Source of the DNA: Miltoncostaea sp963703045
GTDB lineage: Bacteria; Actinomycetota; Thermoleophilia; Miltoncostaeales; Miltoncostaeaceae
NCBI GenBank assembly: GCA_963703045.1
Contig: OY969782.1
Span: 2,108,001 to 2,172,000 of the forward strand
DNA: 64,000 bases
Direction of reading: 5' to 3'
The first letter of the stretch is position 1, and the number at the start of each line of letters is the position of its first letter. Of the stretch, positions 49,269-58,195 are shown piece after piece. Below the pieces are notes generated by a model. It was not told the DNA's origin, made no database searches, and was given only the letters and a program-made list of their open reading frames with translations. The translations under genes and the position numbers were made by a program.

Positions 49269-51069
49269 ATGCCGCTGACGATCTCGATCCTGGGGACCCC
49301 CTCACTCGCGCGCGACGGGCGACCGGTACCGGGTCCGCGGGGGGCCAAGGCCTGGGGTCTGCTCGCCTACCTGCTGCTCAGCGAGCGCCCCGCCGACCGC
49401 CGCCGCCTCTCCGCCCTGCTCTTCCCGGCCGCGGACGATCCGCTCGGGGCGCTGCGCTGGAGCCTCGCCGAGCTGCGCCGCTCGCTCGGCGTCCCGGAGG
49501 CCTTCCGCGGCGATCCCCCGCGGCCGCGGTTACCGGAGGGCACCATCGTGGACGCGCTCGCGCCGGGACGCGACGGGCGCCCGGCGGCGGATCCGGACCC
49601 CGAGTTGCTCGGGGACCTCTCGTTCGCGACCAGTCCCGGGTTCGAGGTGTGGCTGCTGGTCGAGCGCCGCCGCCGCGCCTCGGCCGAGGAGGCGCGCATC
49701 CACGAGACCGCCCTATCGGACCTCGCGGCCGGCCGGGTCGACGACGCGCTGGCGGCGGCGTCGCGCGTCGTGGCGATGAACCCGCTCGACGAGGGCCACC
49801 ACGAGCTGCTCGTCCGGTGCCTCGCTCTCGGCGGCGACCGCGCGGCCGCGATCGCGCATGCCGACCGGTGCGAAGCGCTCTTCCGGGAGGAGCTCGGGGT
49901 GCCGCCCTCGCCCGCCGTGCGCCGCGCCGCCTTCGCGGGCGCCCCGGAGTCGGCGCGCGGATCCCGGGCCAGCGCCGCGACGGCCCGGGGGCAGCTCGAG
50001 GCGGGCGAGGCCGCCGCCGCCGCGGGAGCCGCCGAGTCGGCGGTCGAATGGCTGCGGCGCGCGTGCACCGAGGCCGCCCGGTCCGGCGACGGCGCCCTGC
50101 GCGCGAGGGCCCTCGTCGCGCTCGGCACCACGCTCGTGCACGCGGTGCGCGGCCGCGACGAGGAGGGCGCGGCCGTGCTGCACCAGGCGATCGCCGTCGC
50201 GGGCCGCGCCGGCGACCGCGCGAGCGAGGTCGCCGCGCGGCGCGAGCTCGGCTACGTGAGCGTCCAGGCGGGTCGCCGCGAGAGCGCCGGGCGGTGGCTG
50301 GCGTCGGCGGAGGCACTCGCCCAGGGCGACGCCGAGATCGCCGCCGTGCGCGCCGTGCAGGGCATGAACCACTCCGACATGGCCGAGTACGGCGCCGCCA
50401 TCGCCCGGTTCTCCGAGGCCGTCGAACGCGCCGACGCCTGCGGCGACGGGCGGCTGGCGGCGTGGTCGTTGTCGCTGCTCGGCCGTCTGCACCTGCTGCG
50501 CGGCGACGACGCTCCGGCGTCCGAGGCCATCGATCGCTGCCTCGCCCTGGTCGACGACGAGCACTGGCTCGCGTTCTGCCCGCTGCCCGAGACCCTGCGT
50601 GCGGAGCTCGACGTGCGCGCCGGCGACGTGGGCGCTGCCTCCGACCGGCTCGAGCACGCCTTCGGCCTCGCGTGCCAGTTCGAGGATCCCTGCTGGGAGG
50701 CCCTGTCGGCGCGCGGCATCGGCCTGCTCGAGGCGCGCCGCGGCGACCCCGACGGCGCCCGCCGGTGGCTGGAGGACGCGCTGGCGCGCTGCGCGCGCTA
50801 CCCCGACCGCTACGAGTGGGCGTACGGCCACGTGCTCGACGCGCTCGCCGGCGAGGCCGTCCGGGCGGGCGACCCGGCCGCGCGCGGGTGGGCGCACCGG
50901 CTCGAGGGCGCTGGCCGCCGCAACCGGCATGCGCGAGCTGGTCGTGCGCGCGCAGCTGCACCTCGGCCGCCTGGGCGCGCCGGGCGCGCTCGCGTCAGCG
51001 CGCCTACTCGCCCGCGACATCGACAACCCGGTGCTCGACCGCCTGCTCGACGGGGCCGTCCGGGACTGA
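49269..51069 (+). pseudogene. BTAD-type (SARP-like) transcriptional regulator with TPR region, one-base insertion
   Basis: ATG at 49269. Residues 1-95 form the winged-helix part (LTISILGTPSLARDGRPV, then KAWGLLAYLLLSERPADR), followed by the bacterial transcriptional activator domain (VWLLVERRRRASAEEARIHE ... ELLVRCLALGGDRAAAIAHADR) and a long TPR-like helical region to about residue 550. At about 50906 an extra G in CTCGAGGGCG shifts the frame; the true ending reads ALAAATGMRELVVRAQLHLG and LDRLLDGAVRD, stop at 51069. Restored length is about 599 residues. BTAD/SARP proteins activate neighbouring genes; the methyltransferase 81 nt downstream is a candidate. Confidence 0.82.
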
Positions 51070-51150
51070 GGGCGCCACGCCTCACACGCCGCCTCACACG
51101 CATCTCGGCGAGCCTGTCCCCACAGGGACATCCCGAATGAGGAGGACGTC

Positions 51151-51978
51151 ATGAGCACGACGACAGCCGGAGCCGCCGCGCTGAAGCAGCGGCACCGCGC
51201 GATCTGGGCCTCCGGCGACTACGGGGCCGTCGCCGAGGCCCTGGTGATGGAGCTCGGCCCGCTCATCGTCGACCGGATCGGCGTCGGCCCGCACGACGAG
51301 GTGCTCGACGTGGCGACCGGAACCGGCAACGCGGCGCTACCGGCCGCCGCCACGGGGGCGCACGTGGTGGGGCTCGACCTGACGCCCGAGCTGCTGCGCG
51401 TCGCCCGCCGCCGCGCCGGCGAGGCCGGGCTCGACATCGAGTGGGTCGAGGGCGACGCCGAGGACCTGCCCTTCGAGGACGGGCGCTTCGACGTGGTCGT
51501 CTCGACGCTCGGAGTGCAGTTCGCGCCCCACCACGCGCAGGCGGCGCGCGAGCTCGCCCGGGTGTGCCGGCCGGGCGGCCGGATCGGCCTCTGCAACTGG
51601 ACCCCGCAGGGCTTCATCGGCCGCTTCCTCGCGACGATCGGCCCCTACATGCCGCCGCCGCCGGAGGGTGTCTCGCCGCCGCCGCCGTGGGGCAGCGAGG
51701 ACCACGTGCAGGAGCTGTTCGCGGGGACCGGCGTGCGCGTCGTCTTCGAGCGCCGGACGGTCGACTTCCGCCACGACACGCCCGCCTCGTTCGTCGACTT
51801 CATGGCGACCGAGTACGGCCCGCTGATCGCCGCCCGCGAGCTGCTGACGACGCAGGGACGCTGGGACGAGCTGCGCGCCGCCCTCATCGCGCTCTGCGAG
51901 GAGGGCGACGCCGGCCGCGACGGCACGTTCCTGGTGCCGAGCGAGTACCTCGTCGTAGTCGGCGAGAAGGCGGCCTGA
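51151..51978 (+). CDS. Class I SAM-dependent methyltransferase
   Basis: 275 residues, ATG after GAGGAGGA. UbiE/methyltransf_11-type motifs: VLDVATGTGNAALPAAATG (SAM binding), VGLDLTPELLRVARR, WVEGDAEDLPFEDGRFDVV (motif II/III) and LARVCRPGGRIGLCNW. N-terminal KQRHRAIWASGDYGAVAEAL is typical of actinobacterial small-molecule methyltransferases. Substrate unknown. It may be controlled by the upstream BTAD regulator. Confidence 0.9.
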   Translation: MSTTTAGAAALKQRHRAIWASGDYGAVAEALVMELGPLIVDRIGVGPHDEVLDVATGTGNAALPAAATGAHVVGLDLTPELLRVARRRAGEAGLDIEWVEGDAEDLPFEDGRFDVVVSTLGVQFAPHHAQAARELARVCRPGGRIGLCNWTPQGFIGRFLATIGPYMPPPPEGVSPPPPWGSEDHVQELFAGTGVRVVFERRTVDFRHDTPASFVDFMATEYGPLIAARELLTTQGRWDELRAALIALCEEGDAGRDGTFLVPSEYLVVVGEKAA

Positions 51979-51985
51979 GAGCCCG

Positions 51986-52594
51986 TCAGGCGGCCGCCAC
52001 GAGGGCGCAGAGCAGGCCCACCGCCTCATCGTCCGCGAGCTCCTGCTCGCGGACGAGGGACCGCCAGGTCGAGAACGCGACCGCATGGCCGACCGCGGCC
52101 CGCTCGCGCGCCGCCGCGGCGCCACGGCGGCGCGGGCGGCCCGCCAACAGGGTCTGCCGCGCCGCCCGCAGGTACTCGTGGAAGACGGCGAACCGCTCGG
52201 CGATCAGCGGCACCACGGGTTCGTCGCGGTAGAGGCTCTCGAGCATCCCCCCGGTGCGCGCGTAGTACGCGTGCAGCTCCACGAGCGCCTTGCGCAGGCG
52301 CTCGCCGGGGTCGGCCACCGCCGCCCATGCGCCGAGGTCGGGCGGCGGGTTGGCCGCCGACCAGTGGGTGCTGCAGGCGTCGAACAGCGCCGCCTCGTCG
52401 GGGAAGTGGCGGTACAGCGTCAACCGGCGCACGCCCGCGTGCTCGGCAACGGCGCTCATCGAGGTGTACGCCGGGCCGAGCGACTCGTGCAGGGCCACCG
52501 CGCTCTCGGTGATCCGCCGCCGGGTGTCCTGCTGCAGCTCGGCGCGCCGGGTCATCCGGTAGGGGCGGACGGCTCTCTCATCGGTCTGGCTCAT
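51986..52594 (-). CDS. TetR-family transcriptional regulator
   Basis: 202 residues from the ATG at 52594. The N-terminal HTH is RRITESAVALHESLGPAYTS, then AGVRRLTLYRHFPDEAALF; the remainder is the helical ligand domain. It is divergent from a cupin gene across 85 nt that contain an AT-rich promoter block, so it probably regulates the cupin and itself. Confidence 0.9.
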   Translation of the reverse strand: MSQTDERAVRPYRMTRRAELQQDTRRRITESAVALHESLGPAYTSMSAVAEHAGVRRLTLYRHFPDEAALFDACSTHWSAANPPPDLGAWAAVADPGERLRKALVELHAYYARTGGMLESLYRDEPVVPLIAERFAVFHEYLRAARQTLLAGRPRRRGAAAARERAAVGHAVAFSTWRSLVREQELADDEAVGLLCALVAAA

Positions 52595-52679
52595 GTCGCA
52601 CCCGGCATGTTGACGCACCGCGGACGATGCCATTATTCTATCGAACAGCAGTGTACGACGAAATAGGGAGGACGAAGCG
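52595..52679. promoter_or_regulatory. Divergent tetR/cupin promoter region
   Basis: This 85-nt stretch holds an unusually AT-rich patch (ATTATTCTATCG, about 52632-52643) and a loose inverted repeat from CTATCG to CGAAATAG, a plausible TetR operator. The cupin gene has its own GGGAGGA SD 8 nt before the ATG. Confidence 0.4.
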
Positions 52680-53195
52680 ATGACCGTGACCTACGAGAGC
52701 CGGGTCCTCGGACCCGCCGAGGGCCGCGCGGGGTTCCTCGGCTCCATCGGCGTCCGATTCATGGTGGACGGCGACCTGACCGGCCAGGGGTTCTCGCTCG
52801 TCGAGCACCCGATGGGCCCCCATGCGCTCGCGGCCCCGTTGCACCGCCACAACCGCGAGGACGAGTACAGCTTCGTGATCGAGGGACGCATGGGCGCCCT
52901 GCTCGGCGACCAGGTGCTCGAGGCCGGGCCGGGCGACCTCGTGTTCAAGCCCCGCGGGGAGTGGCACACCTTCTGGAACGCCGGCGCGGAGCCCTGCCGC
53001 ATCCTCGAGATCATCCAGCCGGCCGGCTTCGAGCGCTTCTTCGGCGAGATGCTCGACATCGGGGGCCTCGACGCCGCTCCGGAGGCCATCGGCGCCCTCT
53101 GCGCCAAGTACGAGCTCGACATGCAGCCCGACTCGGTGCCGGGGCTGGTGGAGCGCTTCGGGGTGCGCCTCGGCGTGCCGCCCGTCGCGGCGTAG
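52680..53195 (+). CDS. Cupin-domain protein
   Basis: 171 residues with one cupin_2 barrel: the metal-binding motif 1 is PLHRHNREDEYSFVIEG (two His and a Glu) and motif 2 is KPRGEWHTFWNAG (His). These residues can hold iron, zinc or manganese. A C-terminal helical extension of about 55 residues follows. The family includes quercetin-dioxygenase-like enzymes and sensors. Divergent TetR suggests inducible expression, perhaps by a small aromatic or phenolic compound; this is inference. Confidence 0.88.
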   Translation: MTVTYESRVLGPAEGRAGFLGSIGVRFMVDGDLTGQGFSLVEHPMGPHALAAPLHRHNREDEYSFVIEGRMGALLGDQVLEAGPGDLVFKPRGEWHTFWNAGAEPCRILEIIQPAGFERFFGEMLDIGGLDAAPEAIGALCAKYELDMQPDSVPGLVERFGVRLGVPPVAA

Positions 53196-53418
53196 GGCTC
53201 ACGACCCCCGGGCCGGCGCGGTCGCCCCGACGCCGCCGGCCCGCCGTCGTCGCCCGGGTGCGCCCGCGGCGCGTTCCCGGTCGGGGGAGCGCCAAACGGC
53301 ATCCGCCGGGCGACGATCCGCGACGACCTCGCGTTCCCGGGGTTGCTTCCGTCTGGCCGTCCGGGGCACAGGACGAGCACGCGGCACCCGCCGCATCGTC
53401 ATGTGAGGAGGAATGGAC

Positions 53419-53667
53419 ATGAAGGGTCTCGACGGCGTGACCATGGCCGTGCTGATCGTCGGTGGCCTGAACTGGCTGCTCGTGGGCCTGTTCGAGTGGG
53501 ACCTGGTCGCCTGGATCTTCGGCGGCATGGAGTTCGGTGAGACCAACGTCGCGTCGAGGATCGTCTACATCGCCGTGGGCGTCTGCGCGCTCTACTGGAT
53601 CCCCCGACTGCCCGCGCTGCTCGGCCGGGCGGACCGCGACCGGCACACGACCGCCACGGCGCGTTAG
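53419..53667 (+). CDS. DUF378 membrane protein
   Basis: 82 residues from the ATG at 53419, which has GAGGAG at proper distance (the ATG at 53413 is too close to it). Two transmembrane helices: VTMAVLIVGGLNWLLVGLF and VASRIVYIAVGVCALYWIP. The GGLNWLLVG motif is diagnostic of DUF378. Function unknown. The 223 nt upstream of this gene contain no ORF or structured element I can name. Confidence 0.9.
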   Translation: MKGLDGVTMAVLIVGGLNWLLVGLFEWDLVAWIFGGMEFGETNVASRIVYIAVGVCALYWIPRLPALLGRADRDRHTTATAR

Positions 53668-53673
53668 TCGGAC

Positions 53674-53707
53674 CGGGGGGACGGGGTCCGCCGGTCCCGT
53701 CCCCCCG
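53674..53707. terminator. Bidirectional terminator between convergent genes
   Basis: CGGGGGGACGGG pairs with CCCGTCCCCCCG (12 bp, perfect) around a 10-nt loop, between the ends of the DUF378 gene and the NTF2-like gene. Confidence 0.75.
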
Positions 53708-53737
53708 ATCCGCCCGCGCGGCGACCGGCGCGCCCCA

Positions 53738-54175
53738 CTAGGCCGGGGGCGGCGTCATCAGCACGGCGGGGTCGATGTACTCGGTCTCCTCGGCGATCAG
53801 CCCGTCTCGCACCCGGTAGATCGAGACCGCCGGCACGTCGACCGCCTCGCCGCGGGCGGGCCACGCACCCCAGTCCTCGCGATGGGTGCCGGTGAGGTGC
53901 CACTCGAGCCACGCGGTGTCCGGCGGGCCCTCGCCGACCCGCAGCACCTCGACCCTCAGGTCGGGGACGGCGACCATGAACCCGCGGATGCGCTCGCCGA
54001 TCGCCTCACGCCCCGTGAACCGCGGGAAGCGCGCGCCGCCGGCCGTGGCGCGCGCGAGGATGCGGCCCTCGCGCACGCCGTCCTCGGCGAAACAGGCGGC
54101 GCAGGCGCCGGCGTCCATCCTGTTCCAGGCGTCCATGTAGGCCAGCGCGGTCTCGCGCGGGGTCCGGTCCGGCAT
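53738..54175 (-). CDS. SnoaL/NTF2-like ester-cyclase family protein
   Basis: 145 residues: ETALAYMDAWNRMDAGACAA helix, FTGREAIGERIRGFMVAVPD and the strand WLEWHLTGTHREDWG, as in SnoaL-like polyketide-cyclase/limonene-epoxide-hydrolase-like folds. The His-Asp pair typical of cyclases (HRED) is present. A cone-shaped alpha+beta barrel binding a small hydrophobic ligand is likely; substrate unknown. Confidence 0.82.
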   Translation of the reverse strand: MPDRTPRETALAYMDAWNRMDAGACAACFAEDGVREGRILARATAGGARFPRFTGREAIGERIRGFMVAVPDLRVEVLRVGEGPPDTAWLEWHLTGTHREDWGAWPARGEAVDVPAVSIYRVRDGLIAEETEYIDPAVLMTPPPA

Positions 54176-54200
54176 CTCGGGTCTCCCGTGTCGGGGTGTC

Positions 54201-55271
54201 TCAGCCGTCCGCTGCCCGGCTCAGGGCGTCGTCGAAACCGGGGTTGCCGGGGTGGTAGGTCATCTCGCGGTTGCGCCGCACGACCGGCTCCGCGAGCGCC
54301 TCGCCGGCCGCGGTGCGCCCGATCGGCCGCAGGTGGCGCTTCCTCCAGACGGCGATCCGGTAGAAGACCCCACCGCCGAACGCGGCGTAGCTGTCACGGA
54401 TCGGCCCGCGCCAGGCGTCGCCCGGGACCGGGTCGGGGCGGATCGCCAGGCCCGCGGCGCGAGCCTCGTCGCAGATCCACTCCCGCGCGAGGGACGAGAG
54501 GGGGTTGTCGGTCTCGGGACGCGGCGTGCCGCCGCCGCCGACGTTGCCGTGGCTGCCCGCGAACCACCGCTGCACGCAGCTCGTCGAGTGGCCCTCGACG
54601 GGCCGCGGCACCCCGTCCCAGAGCGTCGCGACGAAGTGCGGGCGCTGCTCGTCGATCGCGACCGCGTGGCGCGCGACGTCGACCAGCCCGCTCAGCTTGG
54701 TGTCGTGGAACTCGTAGCGGCCGCGGGTCAGCGGGCGCAGAAGCCCTCCGGGGATGCCGAGCGCGCCGACCGTGTCGAAGACGCCGACGAAGCGGATGCG
54801 GGCCAGCGTCGACCGCTCGAGCATCAGCCGGTCCTCGTCGTCGCGCGGCGCCGACTCGCCCCGCTGCATCTCGTTGAGGCCGGGACGCGCCACACCCTCC
54901 CGGTAACGCGCGAAGACGCGCGAGGCGGGCAGGTGCCGGTCGGGGATGATGCCGCAGCGGGCGATCATGCCCGCCAGGCTCCGTGCCGTGAACGCGCCGC
55001 GGCTGTAACCGAACAGGTAGATGCGGTCCGTGGGTCCCGTGTAGACCCGGGCGATGTCGGCGTAGGCCTCCTCGATCTTGCCGTTGAGGCCATGGCCGAA
55101 GAGGCCCCCGCGCAGGCGTTGGCCCATGGCCGTCCCCACCCCGCCGCTGTAGAGCGTCTCCTGGCGGACGCCGTCGCCGTCCGCCGGCGCGACGCGGCTC
55201 GCGATCTGAGCCACGTTCGTGTGCGTGTGGGGCTCGTTCCAGGTGCCGTCGAGACAGACCGCGATGTTCAT
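54201..55271 (-). CDS. DUF2235 (Tle1-like) alpha/beta hydrolase
   Basis: 356 residues. N-terminal NIAVCLDGTWNEPHTHTNV is the DUF2235 opening strand with the Asp, and the nucleophile elbow is FGYSRGAFTARSLAG (GxSxG with Ser in GYSRGA). Later blocks are FVGVFDTVGALGIPGG and WFAGSHGNVGGG (His), completing a Ser-Asp-His triad. The family includes type VI secretion phospholipase effectors of the Tle1 group as well as housekeeping forms. No secretion genes are near, and there is no signal peptide, so a cytoplasmic lipase/esterase is the cautious call. Confidence 0.85.
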   Translation of the reverse strand: MNIAVCLDGTWNEPHTHTNVAQIASRVAPADGDGVRQETLYSGGVGTAMGQRLRGGLFGHGLNGKIEEAYADIARVYTGPTDRIYLFGYSRGAFTARSLAGMIARCGIIPDRHLPASRVFARYREGVARPGLNEMQRGESAPRDDEDRLMLERSTLARIRFVGVFDTVGALGIPGGLLRPLTRGRYEFHDTKLSGLVDVARHAVAIDEQRPHFVATLWDGVPRPVEGHSTSCVQRWFAGSHGNVGGGGTPRPETDNPLSSLAREWICDEARAAGLAIRPDPVPGDAWRGPIRDSYAAFGGGVFYRIAVWRKRHLRPIGRTAAGEALAEPVVRRNREMTYHPGNPGFDDALSRAADG

Positions 55272-55377
55272 CCGTCCACCCCCTGCCGAAGGCCGGCCGC
55301 GACCCTGACGCTATATCGCCCCATCGCGGGCGGTCACCCCCCGGACGCGGATGCGTCCGGCGGGGGGTGACGGATCG

Positions 55378-55734
55378 TCAGAAGGTGATGATCTCGTAGC
55401 CCTTGTCCAGCAGGGTCTTGATGCTCGGGTGCCCCTTGTACTCGTCGAGCAGCTTCACGCCGCACGCGACGACCTCGTCGCGCACCTCGAACGCGTTCGA
55501 GCAGTAGTCGCACGCGCCGGCGACGATCGCCTCCAGGTCGGTGTAGACCTCGTGGTAGGGGTGGTCCTCCTTCGACAGCTCGGGCACCCAGCGGGTACCC
55601 GCCCCGTCGAAGATGATGCAGACCTCGTCGCCCGCGTCGCGGAACTCGCCCGCCACGCGCATCGCGTTGACGACGCGACCGAGGTCGCCCTTGGTCTCGG
55701 TGTCCGCCAGGACGACGATCGCCGCCTTGCTCAT
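55378..55734 (-). CDS. DsrE-family protein
   Basis: 118 residues from the ATG at 55734 after GGGAGG. DsrE/F-like fold blocks: AAIVVLADTETKGDLGRVVN, VCIIFDGAGTRWV and the Cys-bearing helix VAGACDYCSNAFEVRDEVVA. Two of the Cys residues form CDYC, and another is in ACGVKLL; such residues carry persulfide in sulfur-relay members of the family. Role here unknown, possibly sulfur transfer or redox sensing. Confidence 0.88.
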   Translation of the reverse strand: MSKAAIVVLADTETKGDLGRVVNAMRVAGEFRDAGDEVCIIFDGAGTRWVPELSKEDHPYHEVYTDLEAIVAGACDYCSNAFEVRDEVVACGVKLLDEYKGHPSIKTLLDKGYEIITF

Positions 55735-56056
55735 ACGACCTCCCCGCTCGTGACCGCCCGGTGCGGTCTCGACGAGAGGTTCCCCGGTCCGGCACTCGCG
55801 ACGCCCGTGGCGCCGCGACCGCCCCCGCCGTCGCGGCACGGAGTCCGACGGCGGTGCGGCGGGCATGGCCGTGGGACCAGGAGGACGAGGACGCGGCGTG
55901 ACGGGGGGGATCGCACGCGACGCGACTCCACCCCGGCTCGAGGCGCGCACGACCCCGCGCTGTTCGACCGCATCCCGGCCGAGGCCGTCGCCCGCACGTC
56001 CGGCTGTCGGCCTCGGCGGGCACCGTTCGTCGTCCCCCCGCCGCCGCCGCCGGCGG
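55735..56056. other. 322 bp without a recognisable gene
   Basis: Between the DsrE gene and the exonuclease gene I see only short shadow frames, Pro/Arg-rich in every translation, and a poly-CCG run at about 56037-56055. No RBS-preceded ORF, tRNA or strong hairpin was found. Part of it is the DsrE promoter. Confidence 0.5.
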
Positions 56057-56929
56057 TCACCGCACGTCGCGCGACTGCGGCAGCCTCGCCGAGCCCCGCC
56101 TCGCGGGCTTCGCCGAGGGGGGCGGCACCACCGGACCGATGTCGCCGTCGGGGGCGTCGTCGAGGTCGACGACGACGGGCGCGTGGTCGCTCGGCCCCGT
56201 GCCCTTTCGCGCCTGGCGGTCGACCCAGGCCGCGCGTACGCGTCCGGCGACCGGCTCGGACGCCAGCGCGAGGTCGATGCGCATGCCGAGGTCCTTGTGG
56301 AACATGCCCGCGCGGTAGTCCCAGTAGGTGAAGATCCGCTCCGAGGGCCAACGCTCGCGCACCACGTCGCGCAGGCCGAGCGACACGAGCTCGCCGAGCG
56401 CGGCCCGCTCGGGCGGGGTCACGTGCGTGTGGCCGGCGTAGGCGTCGGGGTCGAAGACGTCGGCGTCGGTGGGGGCGATGTTCATGTCGCCGGCGACGAT
56501 CACCCCATCCGGGCCGGCTGAGACGACGTCACGCAGCGCGGCCAGCCACGCGAGCTTGTAGCGGTAGTGGTCCGAGTCGGGCCGCCGGCCGTTCGGGACG
56601 TAGACCGAGTGCACGCGCACCCCGCCGCATGTCGCCGCCACGGCGCGCGCCTCGGGGACCTCCCAGTCGGGCGCGCCGTCGAGGCCGGCCACGACATCGT
56701 CGAGCCCCACCCGGGAGAGGATCGCCACCCCGTTCCACTGGCCCTGGCCGTGCGCGGCCACCGCGTAGCCGCGGCGGGCCAGCTCGTCGCCGAGCAGCTC
56801 GTCGAACGCGGCGTCGGCGATCTTCGTCTCCTGCAGGCACACGACGTCGGGGCTGCGCTCATCGAGCCACGGCAGCAGGCGCGGCATCCGCTGCCGCACC
56901 GAGTTGACGTTCCAGGTCGCGATCCTCAT
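56057..56929 (-). CDS. xth: Exodeoxyribonuclease III (AP endonuclease family)
   Basis: 290 residues. ExoIII/EEP motifs are in order: RIATWNVNSVRQRMPRLLPW, VVCLQETKIAD (catalytic Glu), VYVPNGRR, VIVAGDMNIAP (Asp/Asn), FTYWDYRAG, LGMRIDLALAS and the final GPSDHAPVVVDL (catalytic Asp-His). A basic/Pro-rich tail of about 25 residues follows. It cuts DNA at abasic sites and trims 3' blocks in base-excision repair. TATGGT about 13 nt upstream of the ATG could be its -10. Confidence 0.93.
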   Translation of the reverse strand: MRIATWNVNSVRQRMPRLLPWLDERSPDVVCLQETKIADAAFDELLGDELARRGYAVAAHGQGQWNGVAILSRVGLDDVVAGLDGAPDWEVPEARAVAATCGGVRVHSVYVPNGRRPDSDHYRYKLAWLAALRDVVSAGPDGVIVAGDMNIAPTDADVFDPDAYAGHTHVTPPERAALGELVSLGLRDVVRERWPSERIFTYWDYRAGMFHKDLGMRIDLALASEPVAGRVRAAWVDRQARKGTGPSDHAPVVVDLDDAPDGDIGPVVPPPSAKPARRGSARLPQSRDVR

Positions 56930-57033
56930 GGGGTACGCCCCACCATACGAGCGGCGCGGCATCGAGGGCCGCCCCGGCGCTCGCGCATGTCCCACGAGCG
57001 GTGGCGGTGGTGGACGCGGACCGCGCCCGGCCC

Positions 57034-58194
57034 TCAGCGCCGGCCCGGTCCCACCGCGGCGTCCGCCCGCTCGTCGGGCGCGACGGGCAGCATCCCCCTC
57101 GGCACACGTGCGGCCAGGCGCCATCCGCCCGCGGGGTCGGGCCCGGCCTCGAGCGTGCCGCCCTCGTCCTCGACGCGGTCGCGCAGTCCGCCGATGCCGG
57201 TGCCGCCACCCGCGCCGCCGAGCGCCGACTCGCCGCGTGCCGGACCGCTCAGCACCTCCACCTCGACCGCACCGGGGCGCCCCTCGACCCGCACGGCGAC
57301 GTCGGCGCCGGGCGAGTGGCGCAGCGCGTTGGTGAGTCCCTCCCGTACGACCCGGTACGCGAGCTGCGCCGCCGCCGGCGAGAGACCGTCGCGATCGCCC
57401 GCGAGGGTGAGCGTCACGGCGAGCCCGCTCGCCGCCGCCCGCCCGACGAGCTCCTCGACGATCACGAGGTCGGACGCCTCCGCGTCGGTGCGGACATCGG
57501 TCAGCAGGTGCACCAGGCGGCCGATCTCGCTCTCGGCCTGGCGCGCGGCGTCGGCGATCACCTCGAACGTCTCGGCCGCCGCCGAGTCGTCGCGGCCCAC
57601 GAGGCGCTGGCCCGCGCCGGCCTGGACGACCATCACGCTGATGGCGTGCGCCACGATGTCGTGGAGCTCGGAGGCGATGCGGGCCCGCTCGTATCGCACC
57701 GACAACGCCACGTACGCGTCGCGCTCGGCGTCGAGCTCCCGCACCCTGACGGCGAGCTCGGAGGCCACCAGCGCGCGGTCGCGCAGGGCGCGCCCGGCGC
57801 CCCACGCCGCGAGCGCCGTCATCGGGAACGGCACGAGGTTGTCCTCGCCGACGACGGGCGTGACCACGGCCAGCGCCACCACGACGACCAAGCCGACGAC
57901 ACCCGCACGCCCTTCGTCGAACCGGGCGCCGATGAACCCGACGACGCCGAGCAGCGGCAGGTGGATCAGCGCGTCGCCACCGGGCAGCAGCCAGCCCGGG
58001 ATGGTGGCGAGGGTCAGGACGGCTCCGACCACCCACGCGACGCGCGGCGCGGCGCGCGCGATGGCGAGCACCACCCCGATGGTCGCCGCGGCCGCCAGGC
58101 TCGCCGGGCCCGCGACCCCGGCGGCCAGGGCTCCGGCGGCGGCGAGGCCGCCGCCGGCGATCCCGGCCGCCAGGTCGCGCCGAGCCGGCGTCAT
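57034..58194 (-). CDS. NarL-type sensor histidine kinase (HisKA_3)
   Basis: 386 residues: four to five membrane helices in the first 135 residues, a coiled helix (LAVRVRELDAERDAYVALS), the dimerisation/phosphoacceptor block RARIASELHDIVAHAISVMV with His178, and a HATPase domain with N-box REGLTNALRHSPGADVAV and G-box GGGTGIGGLRDRVEDEGG. No periplasmic sensor loop is large enough to name a ligand. It directly follows a related but degenerate kinase gene (1-nt gap) and probably feeds one of the two NarL-type regulators nearby. Confidence 0.92.
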   Translation of the reverse strand: MTPARRDLAAGIAGGGLAAAGALAAGVAGPASLAAAATIGVVLAIARAAPRVAWVVGAVLTLATIPGWLLPGGDALIHLPLLGVVGFIGARFDEGRAGVVGLVVVVALAVVTPVVGEDNLVPFPMTALAAWGAGRALRDRALVASELAVRVRELDAERDAYVALSVRYERARIASELHDIVAHAISVMVVQAGAGQRLVGRDDSAAAETFEVIADAARQAESEIGRLVHLLTDVRTDAEASDLVIVEELVGRAAASGLAVTLTLAGDRDGLSPAAAQLAYRVVREGLTNALRHSPGADVAVRVEGRPGAVEVEVLSGPARGESALGGAGGGTGIGGLRDRVEDEGGTLEAGPDPAGGWRLAARVPRGMLPVAPDERADAAVGPGRR

Positions 58195-58195
58195 C

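Noticed and set aside
54201..55271. Type VI secretion phospholipase effector
   Set aside because: The DUF2235 domain alone is not diagnostic; no Hcp, VgrG or PAAR gene is present and the sequence looks actinobacterial.
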